From: Brevundimonas sp. 357
GTDB taxonomy: Bacteria > Pseudomonadota > Alphaproteobacteria > Caulobacterales > Caulobacteraceae
Length of the DNA stretch: 64,000 nt
Reading direction: 5' to 3'
Assembly (NCBI RefSeq): GCF_003938605.1
Contig: NZ_RHWX01000005.1
Coordinates: 1-64,000 of the forward strand
Shown here: in pieces, positions 52,119 to 61,338 of the stretch
Layout of the letters: each line of letters begins with the position of its first letter
Position numbering within the stretch: position 1 is the stretch's first letter
Notes under the pieces: generated by a model
Databases searched by the model: none
What the model saw: only the letters and a program-made list of their open reading frames with translations
What the model was told of the DNA's origin: nothing
Program-made: the position numbers and the translations under genes

Positions 52119-53204
52119 ATGCGTTTGGCGATTGGATTGGCGGCGGCGGCCTGGGCGGTGATCGGTTCTGTCGCCTCGGCGCAGGACTATCGACCCACGT
52201 TTCACCCTGACCAGTTGAAAGGCCCTCCAGCAGGCGCGTTCAATGAGGTTCTGGTGCTGGGCTCGCCGCACCTTTCCGCCCTGCCGGACAGCTTCCGGCC
52301 CGAGCTGTTGGAGCCCTTGCTTGATCGGTTGGCGACTTGGCGACCGACGGCGATTGCGGTCGAGAACCTTTCGGGTCTGCAGTGCGATGCTATGAAACGC
52401 CAGCCGACACGCTATGCCTCGACGATTAGAAGTTATTGCTATGATCCGGCCAAGGCCGGTGAAGCCGCTGCATTGGATGTTCCGGGCGCCAATGTCGAAG
52501 TCGAGCGTGTTCTGGCGGACTGGCCGGAGACGCCTTCGTCAACACAGAGGCGACAGCTCGCCCTACTTTTTCTGGCCGCCGGAGAAGCACCGTCCGCCGT
52601 GGTCCAGTGGCTGCGTCTGCCTGAAAGCGAGCGGTTTGCCCAGGACGGGCTGACGGAGGAGTTGGTTGCCGAACTGAACCGACGGATGACGCGTCGCAAT
52701 GAGACCGAGCTGATCGCCGCAGCTCTGGCGGCGCGTCTGGGTCTGGAGAGGTTGTGGGCCGTTGATGACCACACGGCTTCTTCCGACATTCGACCGGACG
52801 AGCAGGAGGGCTATCGTCAGGCCATCATGGGATCTTGGGACAATCCGAATTCAAAGGCGCGAAAGGAAGCCTCAGCGGCGTTGGGCGCTGGTCTGGAGCG
52901 TCCAGGCGGCTTGTTGGCGATGTATCAGGCCTACAATGATCCGGCTGAAGCCGTAGCGGCCTATCGCTCCGACTTCGGCGCGACCCATGTGGAGCCGTCG
53001 CCCGAGGCGTTCGGGCGACGCTATCTCGGTTATTGGGAGACCCGCAACCTGCGCATGGTCGCCAACATCCGCGACGTGCTGGGGCGCTATCCGGGCACGC
53101 GGATGCTGACCATCGTCGGCGCCTCGCACAAAGGCTATTACGAGGCCTATCTGAACCAGATGCACGACGTGCGGCTGGTCAGTTCCGACGCGGTTCTGCG
53201 TTAG
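52119..53204 (+). CDS. DUF5694 (TraB-like) secreted protein
   Basis: 361 residues with a signal peptide (cleaved near SAQ-D, residue 22). The domain starts NEVLVLGSPHLSALPD, then IAVENLSG, with MVANIRDVLGRYPGTRMLTIVGASHKGYYEAYL near the end: the His/Glu/His pattern of the TraB/TIKI-like superfamily and DUF5694. That superfamily includes metal-dependent proteases, but activity here is unproven. Its 3' end overlaps the convergent GNAT gene by 26 bases. Confidence 0.83.
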   Translation: MRLAIGLAAAAWAVIGSVASAQDYRPTFHPDQLKGPPAGAFNEVLVLGSPHLSALPDSFRPELLEPLLDRLATWRPTAIAVENLSGLQCDAMKRQPTRYASTIRSYCYDPAKAGEAAALDVPGANVEVERVLADWPETPSSTQRRQLALLFLAAGEAPSAVVQWLRLPESERFAQDGLTEELVAELNRRMTRRNETELIAAALAARLGLERLWAVDDHTASSDIRPDEQEGYRQAIMGSWDNPNSKARKEASAALGAGLERPGGLLAMYQAYNDPAEAVAAYRSDFGATHVEPSPEAFGRRYLGYWETRNLRMVANIRDVLGRYPGTRMLTIVGASHKGYYEAYLNQMHDVRLVSSDAVLR

Positions 53205-53751
53205 CGGCCCATTCTGCGGCCAGCACGGCGTAGATGAATTCGTCGCCCCAGACGCCGTTGAAACGGTCGTTCTGGATCAGGTGCGCCTCACGCCGGAAGC
53301 GCAGCCGTTCGACCACGCCGATGGAGCCGCGATTATCGGCGTCTAGTCGAGCGAATATGCGGTGCATGCCAAGCGTGGCGAAACCGGCGGCGACCAAGGC
53401 GCCGACGGCCTCGGTTGCGTAACCCTGCCCGTTAAAGTCGGGATTGAAGATGTAGCCGACTTCGGCCTGGAGCGCGCTCATGCTGGCGAGTTTGAGCAAG
53501 ACCTCGCCCAACAAGGCGTTGTCCGTTCGGCGCGAGACCGCCAACCGCATGACATCGCCGTCCTTGGCGAATGCGGGAAGGGTTGCGGCGGTGAAGGCGG
53601 CGCGCGCCTCCTCGGCGTCGGGCGGCGCAGCGTAGAGAAAGCGATAGACCTCGGGGCGAGCGTGGTAGTCGCGGTAGGCCTCGAAATCGTCAGCACGGAA
53701 GGGGCGAAGCGACAGGCGTCGGGTTTCGATCGGCAGGGACGGAAGCGACAT
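53179..53751 (-). CDS. GNAT family N-acetyltransferase (RimJ/RimL type)
   Basis: 190 residues. The opening ETRRLSLRPFRADDFEAYRDYHA and GYIFNPDFNGQGYATEAVGALVAAGF (acetyl-CoA loop) with DADNRGSIGVVERLRFRRE are typical of the Acetyltransf_3 group that acetylates N-termini or antibiotics. The substrate cannot be told. It overlaps the DUF5694 gene by 26 bases, tail to tail. Confidence 0.9.
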   Translation of the reverse strand: MSLPSLPIETRRLSLRPFRADDFEAYRDYHARPEVYRFLYAAPPDAEEARAAFTAATLPAFAKDGDVMRLAVSRRTDNALLGEVLLKLASMSALQAEVGYIFNPDFNGQGYATEAVGALVAAGFATLGMHRIFARLDADNRGSIGVVERLRFRREAHLIQNDRFNGVWGDEFIYAVLAAEWAANAEPRRN

Positions 53752-53820
53752 AGGAGCCTTGTTTGGGCGGTCGGGCTTCGTACATGTGAAGTCTATCGCC
53801 TATCGCAACGGGAAATCGGC

Positions 53821-54612
53821 ATGGACCTTCAACTCACCGGCAAGCGCGCCCTGGTCTGCGGCGGCTCCAGCGGCCTGGGGCGGGCGGTGGCGACGGCTTT
53901 GGTGGCCGAGGGGGCGCATGTGGCCCTGCTGTCGCGCGATGCGGCCAAGCTGCAGGCCGTGGCCGACGAACTGAACGTCATGGGGCCGGGCAAGGCGGTC
54001 ATCGCTCCGGCCGATCTGGCTGACCACGACGCCCTGCTGAAGGCGGTGGACGTCGCCGAGACGGCGCTGGGCGGGCCGATCCAGATCCTGCTGAACAACA
54101 CCGGCGGGCCGTCGCCGTCGGGCGTGGCGGGTCTCGGTCCGACGGTCTGGCGCGATCAGTTCGAGGCCATGGTGCTGTCGGTCTTCCGCTTGACCGACCG
54201 GGTCATGCCGGGGATGCGGGCCATGGGCTGGGGGCGCGTCCTGAACGTCGCCTCGACCAGCGTGATCGAACCGATCGGGACGCTGGGCGTATCCAACACC
54301 CTGCGCGCCTCGGTGGCGGCCTGGGCCAAGACCTTGGCGGGCGAAGTCGCGGCCAATGGGGTGACGGTCAACACCCTGCTGCCGGGCCGGATCGACACCC
54401 CGCGCATCGAGCGGCTGGACGCCGCCCGCGCCGCCGCCACGGGCGCGACGCCGCAGGACGCGCGCGCCGAGTCGGTCAAGTCCATCCCCGCTGGGCGCAT
54501 CGGCACGACCGAGGAATTCGGCGCGGTGGCCGCCTTCCTGGCCAGCCCGCTGGCGGGCTATGTCACCGGCTCCCTGATCCGCATCGACGGGGGGGCGGTC
54601 AGGGCGATCTGA
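53821..54612 (+). CDS. SDR-family oxidoreductase without the usual Tyr/Lys pair
   Basis: 263 residues. The NAD(P) motif is VCGGSSGLGRAVATALVAEG and LLNNTGGPSPSG stands for the NNAG box. At the catalytic site it reads NVASTSVIEPIGTLGVSNTLRASVAAWAKTLAGEVA: Ser is kept but the usual YxxxK is SNTLR. Relatives with this SN-LR form are known among FabG-like SDRs, so it is a subfamily and not damage. ATG 53821 has GGGAAA before it. Its end overlaps the convergent protease gene by 14 bases. Confidence 0.85.
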   Translation: MDLQLTGKRALVCGGSSGLGRAVATALVAEGAHVALLSRDAAKLQAVADELNVMGPGKAVIAPADLADHDALLKAVDVAETALGGPIQILLNNTGGPSPSGVAGLGPTVWRDQFEAMVLSVFRLTDRVMPGMRAMGWGRVLNVASTSVIEPIGTLGVSNTLRASVAAWAKTLAGEVAANGVTVNTLLPGRIDTPRIERLDAARAAATGATPQDARAESVKSIPAGRIGTTEEFGAVAAFLASPLAGYVTGSLIRIDGGAVRAI

Positions 54613-55627
54613 CGCCAGGCGCGGGCGCAGGAAGCGGCGGCGAGCGCCGCATCACCCCGCCGAAGCGGATGCGTTTGGCGCCATAGTCCAGAATGATCCG
54701 GTTGAAGCGCGTCAGCACGTCTGCGCCCAGCAGCAGGGTCGGGCTCTCGATCAGGTTCAGCACATGAAAGACGTGCAGGTCGGCGAACAACAGGGGCGTG
54801 GACCCCAGATCGCGTCGGTGAAATTGCAGGTTCGCGACCTGGCCCGCTTCGGCCGTCAGCGACTGGCCGGTGACGCCATAGACGCGCACCTGCGGGCGGC
54901 TGGAGCCGCCCAGGCGCGCGTCCAGCGCTCGCAGCAGGGCGCGGTTGCCGATGGAGTACTGCGCGCCCGTGTCGATGAAGGCCGCGGCATCGACGCCGTC
55001 TGCGACGATGCGGGTGATCAGCAGGCGGCGGAACAGGTCTTCGTGCGACAGACTCTCGACGGAGGGAAGACGGCTGGCTCGTCCCTCGCCGAACAGGCCC
55101 GCCGATCCCGGCCCGAAAGACGGCGCCAACAGCACGCGCCGGTTCCGGAAGTCCAGGGTCAGGCGAAACGGGGCCAAGGCGTCCAGCCCCAGCAGTCCGT
55201 CCGCTCCCAGCAGGGCGTAAGGGAAGACCGGCGCGATCAGGTCCAGGAAACGTCGGCGTGAAAAGCCCAGGCGCGGCAGGCGAACGGTCGGCACGAGCTC
55301 TGACGATGTGATCCCGTGCACGCGGATCAGCGGCCCTGGTTCGAGTTGAAGCCTTTGCGCCAACTGGTTCGAGATCGAGGTGCGTTCCGCCCCCGTGTCG
55401 ATGACGAAGACGCTGCGGCGCGCCCCCAGATCGACCTCGATCGCCATTCGCGTCAGCAGATTGGTCAGCAGCCGGGCCTCTCCGTCCGGCGGAGGCGCAG
55501 GGGCGTCAGCTTGGGGCGCGGCGATGACGGGCGACGCCAGGGTCAGCCCGCCCGCCGACAGCAATCGAGTCAGCAGGGTGCGCCGATCAGCGCCGAGAGA
55601 CGGTTCAGGGGCGTTGGCTGTCCACAC
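54599..55627 (-). CDS. Tat-exported aspartic protease with two retropepsin-like domains
   Basis: 342 residues. The N-terminus RRTLLTRLLSAGGLTLASPV is a Tat-type signal. Two retropepsin-like units follow, each with its own active-site triplet: VFVIDTGAERTSI (about residue 75) and AAFIDTGAQYSIG (about 220). The first ends in LLGADGLLGLD, the second in LLLGADVLTRF. A single chain could thus form a pepsin-like pair. The start is GTG 55627. Targets are unknown. Confidence 0.85.
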   Translation of the reverse strand: MWTANAPEPSLGADRRTLLTRLLSAGGLTLASPVIAAPQADAPAPPPDGEARLLTNLLTRMAIEVDLGARRSVFVIDTGAERTSISNQLAQRLQLEPGPLIRVHGITSSELVPTVRLPRLGFSRRRFLDLIAPVFPYALLGADGLLGLDALAPFRLTLDFRNRRVLLAPSFGPGSAGLFGEGRASRLPSVESLSHEDLFRRLLITRIVADGVDAAAFIDTGAQYSIGNRALLRALDARLGGSSRPQVRVYGVTGQSLTAEAGQVANLQFHRRDLGSTPLLFADLHVFHVLNLIESPTLLLGADVLTRFNRIILDYGAKRIRFGGVMRRSPPLPAPAPGVRSP

Positions 55628-55692
55628 GCGCGAACTCCCGTCCCGCGATCATCCCGGCCCGAAATCTGGCGCCTTTTCCATGCGCTGAATAG

Positions 55693-56607
55693 TCAGCCGC
55701 GCGGGTGGGCCTGGGCGTAGGCGGCCAGCAGGCGGGCGGCGTCGACCTGGGTGTATTTCTGCGTCGTCGACAGGCTGGCGTGGCCCAGCAGCTCCTGGAT
55801 CGAGCGCAGGTCGGCGCCGGCGCCCAGCAGATGGGTGGCGAAGCTGTGGCGCAGGGCGTGGGGCGTGGCCGAGGCGGGCAGGCCGAGGCGACCCCGCAGC
55901 CGCTGCACGGTCGCCTGCACATGACGGGCGCTCAAAGGGCCGCCGCGCCGCGCACGGAACAGGGCCTGGTCCGCGTCGATGACGAAGGGCTGGAGCGCCA
56001 GATAGGCCTGCGTCGCCTCGCGCACCTGCGGCAGGACGGGGACCATCCGCGTCTTGTCGCCCTTGCCGGTGATGCGAAGGCTGTCGGGCAGGGGGGCGTC
56101 GGACCGCTTCAGGGAAAGGGCCTCTGAAATCCGCAGGCCGCAGCCGTAGAGCAGGGTCAGGACGGCGCGGTCGCGCGCGGCCTCCCACGGCTCCATGTCG
56201 GGATCGGCCCCGGGTTCGTGCAGCAGGCCCTTGGCCTGATCCTCGCTGACGGGGCGGGGCAGGGAGGCCTTGACCTTAGGGCCGCGCACCAGGGCCAGCT
56301 GCGGCGTCGCCACGCCCAGGCGCCGGTCGAGGAAGGCATGAAAGCCCCGGATGGCGGCTAAGGTCTGACTGAGCGAGCGGGCGTTCAGCGGGCGATCCCC
56401 GCTGCGGCGCTCGGCCAGATGGGCGCGCGCCTCGGCCGCCGTGACGGACCCCAGGTCGACCGCGCTCTGCGGCCCGCCGCGATGGCGCTCCAGAAAGGTC
56501 AGGTACAGCCGCCCGATGTGGCCGTAGGCCTCCAGCGTGCGCGGCGACAGGCGGCGCTCGTGGGCCAGATGCTCCAGCCAGGCGGCCAGAGCGTCCTGCG
56601 AAGTCAT
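55693..56607 (-). CDS. xerC: Tyrosine recombinase XerC
   Basis: 304 residues from ATG 56607, 12 bases after the DUF484 stop. SAM-like N-terminal domain, then the catalytic residues: Arg in GCGLRISEAL, Lys in GKGDKTRMVPV, His/Arg in HALRHSFATHLL, His in ELLGHASLSTTQ and the nucleophile Tyr in KYTQV. XerC with XerD resolves chromosome dimers at dif. The start at 56637 would overlap DUF484. No dif site was noted beside it. Confidence 0.94.
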   Translation of the reverse strand: MTSQDALAAWLEHLAHERRLSPRTLEAYGHIGRLYLTFLERHRGGPQSAVDLGSVTAAEARAHLAERRSGDRPLNARSLSQTLAAIRGFHAFLDRRLGVATPQLALVRGPKVKASLPRPVSEDQAKGLLHEPGADPDMEPWEAARDRAVLTLLYGCGLRISEALSLKRSDAPLPDSLRITGKGDKTRMVPVLPQVREATQAYLALQPFVIDADQALFRARRGGPLSARHVQATVQRLRGRLGLPASATPHALRHSFATHLLGAGADLRSIQELLGHASLSTTQKYTQVDAARLLAAYAQAHPRG

Positions 56608-56618
56608 GGAGGGGGCGG

Positions 56619-57320
56619 TCAGGCGTCCAGCGGCCATCGCTCGGCCATGCGTTCGACGACGCGGGCGACGAAGGCCACCAGTTCACAGCCCATGGCGGGG
56701 GTGAAGCCGTCGTCCTCGCCCGAGCCGAAGGCGCACAGGGCGGCGCGGGGCGCGGCGGCGCCCGGCAGGCGCAGGTTCATCCGCACCAGGGCGACCGAGG
56801 CCACCTCGCCCTCGGCCGGGCCGAACAGGCTGAGGCCGGTGAAGTTGGGGCCGAGCCAGTGCAGGCCGTCCTCGCCCAGCAGGGCGTCGACACGGCCCGG
56901 CTCCAGCGCCTTCCAGCCGAAGGGGACGGCGCCCGGCTTTTCGATCGCCACGGCGGCGCCCGCCAGGCCGAAACGCCCCTGCGTCACGGCGTCCAGGCAG
57001 CGCGCCAGTTCGGCGTGGCTCTGGGCCTCCATCAGGTCCAGGGCGGCGACGTGCGTCTGGGTCTGGGCGGCGAAGTTGGCGCGGGCGATCTCTTCGATCA
57101 GCTTGCGCGCGCCCGCCTCGCGCTGGGCGACGGCCTCCAGCCGCGCCAGGGCGGCGCGGCCGAAGTCGACGACGTTGCGCCCGGTGGCGGCCAAGCCCAG
57201 CTCTTCCAGCAGGGCGCGATCATCCAGCAGGTGTTCGGCGTGATCGCCCAGCCAGGCGCGCACCTGCGGCCAATGCAAGCCCGCCGCTGGGTCGGAAGAG
57301 AGGTCCAGGGAAGTGCTCAA
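56619..57320 (-). CDS. DUF484 family protein
   Basis: 233 residues with a GAF-like fold: VRAWLGDHAEHLLDDRALLEELGL, then NVVDFGRAALARLEAVAQREAG and a C-terminal domain ending in SGEDDGFTPAMGCELVAFVARVVERMAERWP. DUF484 commonly precedes xerC in proteobacteria and here does so on the same strand. The role is unknown. Confidence 0.93.
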   Translation of the reverse strand: MSTSLDLSSDPAAGLHWPQVRAWLGDHAEHLLDDRALLEELGLAATGRNVVDFGRAALARLEAVAQREAGARKLIEEIARANFAAQTQTHVAALDLMEAQSHAELARCLDAVTQGRFGLAGAAVAIEKPGAVPFGWKALEPGRVDALLGEDGLHWLGPNFTGLSLFGPAEGEVASVALVRMNLRLPGAAAPRAALCAFGSGEDDGFTPAMGCELVAFVARVVERMAERWPLDA

Positions 57321-57344
57321 GCGGACCTCTCGTCGGGTCAGAAA

Positions 57345-57998
57345 CTATAGAATCGACTGACCGGTCTTGCCCCAGTCGGCCAGGAAGGCATCCAACCCCT
57401 TGTCGGTTAACGGGTGCTTTACCAGGGCCTTGAAAACGTCGGCCGGAATGGTCGAGGCGTCGGCGCCGGCCAGCGCAGCGGCGGTCACATGGTCCGCATT
57501 GCGCACCGAGGCGGCCAGGATTTCCGTGCTGAAGTCGTGGATGTCGTACAGGGTGCGGATGTCCTCCAGCAGGCCCACGCCGTCGGCGCCGACATCGTCC
57601 AGACGACCGACGAAGGGCGAGATGAAGGTCGCGCCCGCCTTGGCCGCCAGCATGGCCTGGGCCGCCGAGAAGCACAGGGTGACGTTGGTCTTGATCCCCT
57701 TGTCGGCGAAGGCGCGGGTGGCGCGCAGGCCGTCCCACGTCAGCGGCAGCTTGACCACGACGTTGGGGGCGATGGAGGCCAGCTTGTCGCCCTCCTTGAC
57801 CATGGTCTCGAAGTCGGTGGCCACGGCCTCGGCCGAGATCGGCCCCTCGACCAGGGCGCAGATTTCGGCGATGACCTCGGCGATGTTGCGACCCGACTTG
57901 GCTATCAGGCTAGGATTGGTGGTGACGCCGTCCACCATCCCGGTGGGCAGCAAGTCCTTGATGACGGCGACGTCGGCGGTGTCGAGAAAGAGTTTCAT
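57345..57998 (-). CDS. fsa: Transaldolase / fructose-6-phosphate aldolase
   Basis: 217 residues, the short FSA/TalC form. [31 protein letters not shown] opens the barrel. The Schiff-base Lys is in [11 protein letters not shown], with [29 protein letters not shown] after it. It moves dihydroxyacetone units in the pentose phosphate pathway; whether it acts as aldolase or transaldolase cannot be told. It is in line with DUF484 and xerC. Confidence 0.93.
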   Translation of the reverse strand: MKLFLDTADVAVIKDLLPTGMVDGVTTNPSLIAKSGRNIAEVIAEICALVEGPISAEAVATDFETMVKEGDKLASIAPNVVVKLPLTWDGLRATRAFADKGIKTNVTLCFSAAQAMLAAKAGATFISPFVGRLDDVGADGVGLLEDIRTLYDIHDFSTEILAASVRNADHVTAAALAGADASTIPADVFKALVKHPLTDKGLDAFLADWGKTGQSIL

Positions 57999-58201
57999 GG
58001 GACCAGTTTTAGCGTCGAGTTGTGACGGAAGCGACCGTCTTTCGCGGCCAGGGAAGTTTCAGACTCCGTGATCGAAAAAACAGAGTCCAATTCGTCTGAA
58101 TCGTCTGAAATCGCTTCGCCGGGCGTGGCGGAAGGCGGCGATCATGGCAGGGCGCGACGTCGGTATCGGACGTCGGCGTTGCGGGCGTGCGAGGGCGCGT
58201 T

Positions 58202-60364
58202 GTGAAAGTCGCCGCCGTCCTCATCCCCCTGCCGGTGCCGGAAGCCTTCGACTATGAAGTCCCCGAGGCGCTGACGGTCGCGCGCGGCGATCAGGTCGCC
58301 GTGCCGCTGGGCCCGCGTCTGATCCGGGGCGTGGTGGCCGAGGTGTTCGAGACAACCGGCTCCAATCAGCGATTGAAGGCGGTCGAGCAGGTGCTGGACG
58401 ATCCGCGTCTGCCGGAGCGGACGCTGGACTTCGTCGAATGGGCGGCGCGCTGGACCCTCAGCCCACCCGGCGAGATGGCGGCGACGGCGCTGAAGGGCCT
58501 GCGCGCGCCGCGGCCCCGGCCCGAGCGGCGGTTGCGGCGCGTCGAGGGGCGCAGTCCCGCTCGCCCCACCGCGGCGCGCACGGCGGTGCTGGAGGCGTTG
58601 GGCGCGCGGGCCATGCCCGGCCCCGATCTGGCGCGGGCGGCGGGCGTCTCGTCCGGCGTGGTCAAGGGGCTGGTCGACGAAGGGGTGCTGGAGGCGTTCG
58701 AGGTCGAGGCCGTCGCCGCCTTCGACCCGCCCGACCCCGACCATGCGCCCGCGACCCTGAACCCGGATCAGGCGGCGTCTGCGACGGCCATCGCCGACGC
58801 CGTGACGGGGGGAGGCTTTGCGCCCTTCCTGCTGGACGGGGTGACGGGCTCGGGCAAGACGGAGGCCTATCTGGAGGCGGCGGCGCGGGCGCTGCGGGCC
58901 GATCCGACGGCGCAGGTGCTGATTCTGCTGCCCGAGATCGCCCTGACCCAGGCGGTGATCGAGCGCATCACCGCCCGCTTCGGCGTCGCCCCGGCCGAAT
59001 GGCATTCCGGCGTCGCCCCGCCGCGCCGTCGACAGGCGTGGGAGGCGGTGGTCGCCGGGCGCTGCAACATCGTGGTCGGCGCGCGCTCGGCCCTGTTCCT
59101 GCCCTACGCCAACCTGCGCCTGATCGTGGTGGACGAGGAGCACGACGGCTCGTTCAAGCAGGAGGAGGGGCTGGTTTATCACGGCCGCGACCTGGCCGTG
59201 GCGCGGGCGCGGATCGAGGGGGCGGCGGTGGTGCTGGCCTCGGCCACTCCGTCGCTGGAGACGCTGTGGAACGCTCATCAAGGCCGCTATCGCTGGCTGA
59301 AGCTGGCGGCGCGGCACGGGGCGGCGGTGCTGCCGGAGATCGGGCTGATCGACCTGCGCGAATGTCCGCCCGACCCGCAGACCTGGCTGTCTCAGCCGCT
59401 GCGTGAAGCCATCGGCGAGACCCTGGCGCGGGGCGAGCAGAGCCTGCTGTTCCTGAACCGGCGCGGCTATGCGCCGGTGGTGCTGTGCCGGTCGTGCGGG
59501 CATCGGTTGACGGCGCCGGATACGGATTCCTGGCTGGTCGAGCATCGCTACACCGGGCGGCTGGTCTGCCACCTGACTGGCTTCTCCATGCCGAAGCCCA
59601 AGGCCTGCCCGTCGTGCGGGGTCGAGGATTCTCTGGTCCCGGTCGGGCCGGGGGTCGAGCGGGTCGAGGAGGAGGTGCGCCAGCTCTTCCCGCAGGCGCG
59701 CACGGCGGTCTTCAGCTCTGATACCGTGCCGGACGGCAAGTCGGCCCGCGCCCTGATACAGAGCATGGCCGACGGCGAGATCGACATCCTGGTCGCCACC
59801 CAGGCTGCGGCGAAAGGCCACAACTTCCCGCGCCTGACGCTGGTCGGGGTGGTGGACGCGGACCTGGGCTTGCGCGGCGGCGACCTGCGCGCGGCCGAGC
59901 GGACCTATCAGTTGCTGGCCCAGGCCACGGGCCGGGCGGGGCGGGCGGATCGGCCGGGCCGCGCCCTGCTGCAGACCTGGACGCCTGAGCATCCGGTGCT
60001 GCAGGCCCTGGCGGCGGGCGACCGCGACGCCTTCGTCGAGGCGGAGATGGCCGAGCGCGAGGCCGCCTCCCTGCCGCCGCACGGCCGTCTGGCGGCGCTG
60101 ATCCTGTCCAGCGAGAACGCCATGGCGGTCGAGAAGGTCGCCCGCGACCTGGCTGAAGCCATCCCCAACGCCGAACGGCTGGAAGTCTATGGCCCCGCCG
60201 ACGCGCCGCTGGCCCTGGTGCGCGGGCGGCGGAGGAAGCGGCTGCTGGTGCGCGCCGACCGCGACGTGAACCTGCAGGCCTTCCTGCGCGCCTGGCTGGC
60301 GCGGGTGAAGGTTCCGGCCTCGGTGCGGCTGACGGTGGACGTGGATCCTTATAGTTTCCTGTAA
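58202..60364 (+). CDS. priA: Primosomal protein N' (replication restart helicase PriA)
   Basis: 720 residues from GTG 58202; GTG 58187 is also in frame. Walker A is GVTGSGKTEAYL, Walker B VVDEEHDGSFKQEE, and the helicase C-half has VATQAAAKGHNFPRLTLVGVVDADLGLRGGD with TGRAGRADRPG. The zinc part has only five Cys: CRSCG, a single Cys in VCHLTGF and CPSCG. The second zinc site (CPxC and CHxC of E. coli) is replaced by APDTDS and CHLTGF. PriA reloads the replisome at stalled forks. Confidence 0.94.
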   Translation: MKVAAVLIPLPVPEAFDYEVPEALTVARGDQVAVPLGPRLIRGVVAEVFETTGSNQRLKAVEQVLDDPRLPERTLDFVEWAARWTLSPPGEMAATALKGLRAPRPRPERRLRRVEGRSPARPTAARTAVLEALGARAMPGPDLARAAGVSSGVVKGLVDEGVLEAFEVEAVAAFDPPDPDHAPATLNPDQAASATAIADAVTGGGFAPFLLDGVTGSGKTEAYLEAAARALRADPTAQVLILLPEIALTQAVIERITARFGVAPAEWHSGVAPPRRRQAWEAVVAGRCNIVVGARSALFLPYANLRLIVVDEEHDGSFKQEEGLVYHGRDLAVARARIEGAAVVLASATPSLETLWNAHQGRYRWLKLAARHGAAVLPEIGLIDLRECPPDPQTWLSQPLREAIGETLARGEQSLLFLNRRGYAPVVLCRSCGHRLTAPDTDSWLVEHRYTGRLVCHLTGFSMPKPKACPSCGVEDSLVPVGPGVERVEEEVRQLFPQARTAVFSSDTVPDGKSARALIQSMADGEIDILVATQAAAKGHNFPRLTLVGVVDADLGLRGGDLRAAERTYQLLAQATGRAGRADRPGRALLQTWTPEHPVLQALAAGDRDAFVEAEMAEREAASLPPHGRLAALILSSENAMAVEKVARDLAEAIPNAERLEVYGPADAPLALVRGRRRKRLLVRADRDVNLQAFLRAWLARVKVPASVRLTVDVDPYSFL

Positions 60365-60389
60365 GGCGCGCTGGCGCCTACCCGCTCTC

Positions 60390-60494
60390 CGTCATCCTCG
60401 GGCTTGACCCGAGGATCGGTCCATCCGCCTGCGCGACTTTGGAGAGGGCGAGCGCGCCCGCCGCTCGATCCTCGGGTCAAGCCCGAGGATGACG
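60390..60494. repeat. Inverted pair of a palindromic repeat after priA
   Basis: CGTCATCCTCGGGCTTGACC continuing to GAGGATCG (60390-60418) recurs as an exact inverse at 60466-60494, 47 bases apart. Each arm is itself a palindrome around CTCGGGCTTGACCCGAG. This motif is widespread between alphaproteobacterial genes; here it may act as a terminator for both convergent genes. Confidence 0.75.
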
Positions 60495-60526
60495 ATGGAG
60501 CGAGGGGTAAGGGACGAGGGCCGCGC

Positions 60527-61336
60527 CTATCGCGGCCCGGTCAGCCGGATCTCGAACAGGCTGGGCCAGTTCTTGCCGGTGACGAACAGGCGGCGGTTCT
60601 GCGCGTCCCAGGCTATGCCGTTCAGCACGTCGTCGACCGGATCCTTCACCTGATCCTTGGGCAGCAGGCCGCTGAGGTCGATGACGCCGACCACGCGGCC
60701 GGACTCTGGGTCGATACGGAGGATGTAGTCGGTCTGCCAGACGTTGGCCCAGACCTCGCCGTCGATCCATTCCAGTTCGTTCAACTGGCGTACCGGGCGG
60801 CCGTTCAGGGTGACGCCGACGCGACCGGTCTCGGCCTGGGTGTCAGGATCGAGGAAGCGCAAGGCCGCCGATCCGTCCGACAGGATCAGGCGCGTCCCGT
60901 CGTGCGTCAGTCCCCAGCCCTCGCCCGCATAGGCGAAGCGGGAGACGGGCTTCAGGTCGTCCGCGCTCCAGATGAAGCCGACGCCGTTGATCCAGGACAG
61001 GGAGAAGACGCGGCCGTCCTTCTCGGTCAGGCCTTCGCCGAAATATTCAGGATCGAGATCGCGCTTCTGCAGCACGACGCCGTCCTCCAGCCGCACGCGG
61101 CGCACGCTGGAGGGGTTGCGGCCGGTGCTCTCGATCAGCACGCCGTCGCGAATGACCAGCCCCTGGGTGAAGGCGGTCGGGTCGTGGGGGAAGGTCCGCA
61201 CCACCTCATAGCCGTAGACCGGAACGCGGGCCGGTGCGGGCTGAGGGGAAGAAGAAGGGGCCGGCCCCGGCGCTTGCGCCGCCGCTGACGCGGGAAGCGC
61301 CAGCAGAAGCGTCGCCAGGACCGGCCCGATACGCAC
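60527..61336 (-). CDS. Glutaminyl-peptide cyclotransferase
   Basis: 269 residues from GTG 61336 with a signal peptide (PASAAAQA) and a Pro-rich spacer. The plant/bacterial propeller-type QC motifs are present: FTQGLVIRDGVLIESTGRNPSSVR, GEGLTEKDGRVFSLSW, EGWGLTHDGTRLILSDGSA, LNELEWIDGEVWANVWQTD and DDVLNGIAWDAQNRRLFVTGKNWP. It converts N-terminal Gln to pyroglutamate in the periplasm. It starts 2 bases after the terC stop, so it is coupled to it. The same frame stays open into terC and looks falsely long. Confidence 0.9.
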   Translation of the reverse strand: MRIGPVLATLLLALPASAAAQAPGPAPSSSPQPAPARVPVYGYEVVRTFPHDPTAFTQGLVIRDGVLIESTGRNPSSVRRVRLEDGVVLQKRDLDPEYFGEGLTEKDGRVFSLSWINGVGFIWSADDLKPVSRFAYAGEGWGLTHDGTRLILSDGSAALRFLDPDTQAETGRVGVTLNGRPVRQLNELEWIDGEVWANVWQTDYILRIDPESGRVVGVIDLSGLLPKDQVKDPVDDVLNGIAWDAQNRRLFVTGKNWPSLFEIRLTGPR

Positions 61337-61338
61337 GC

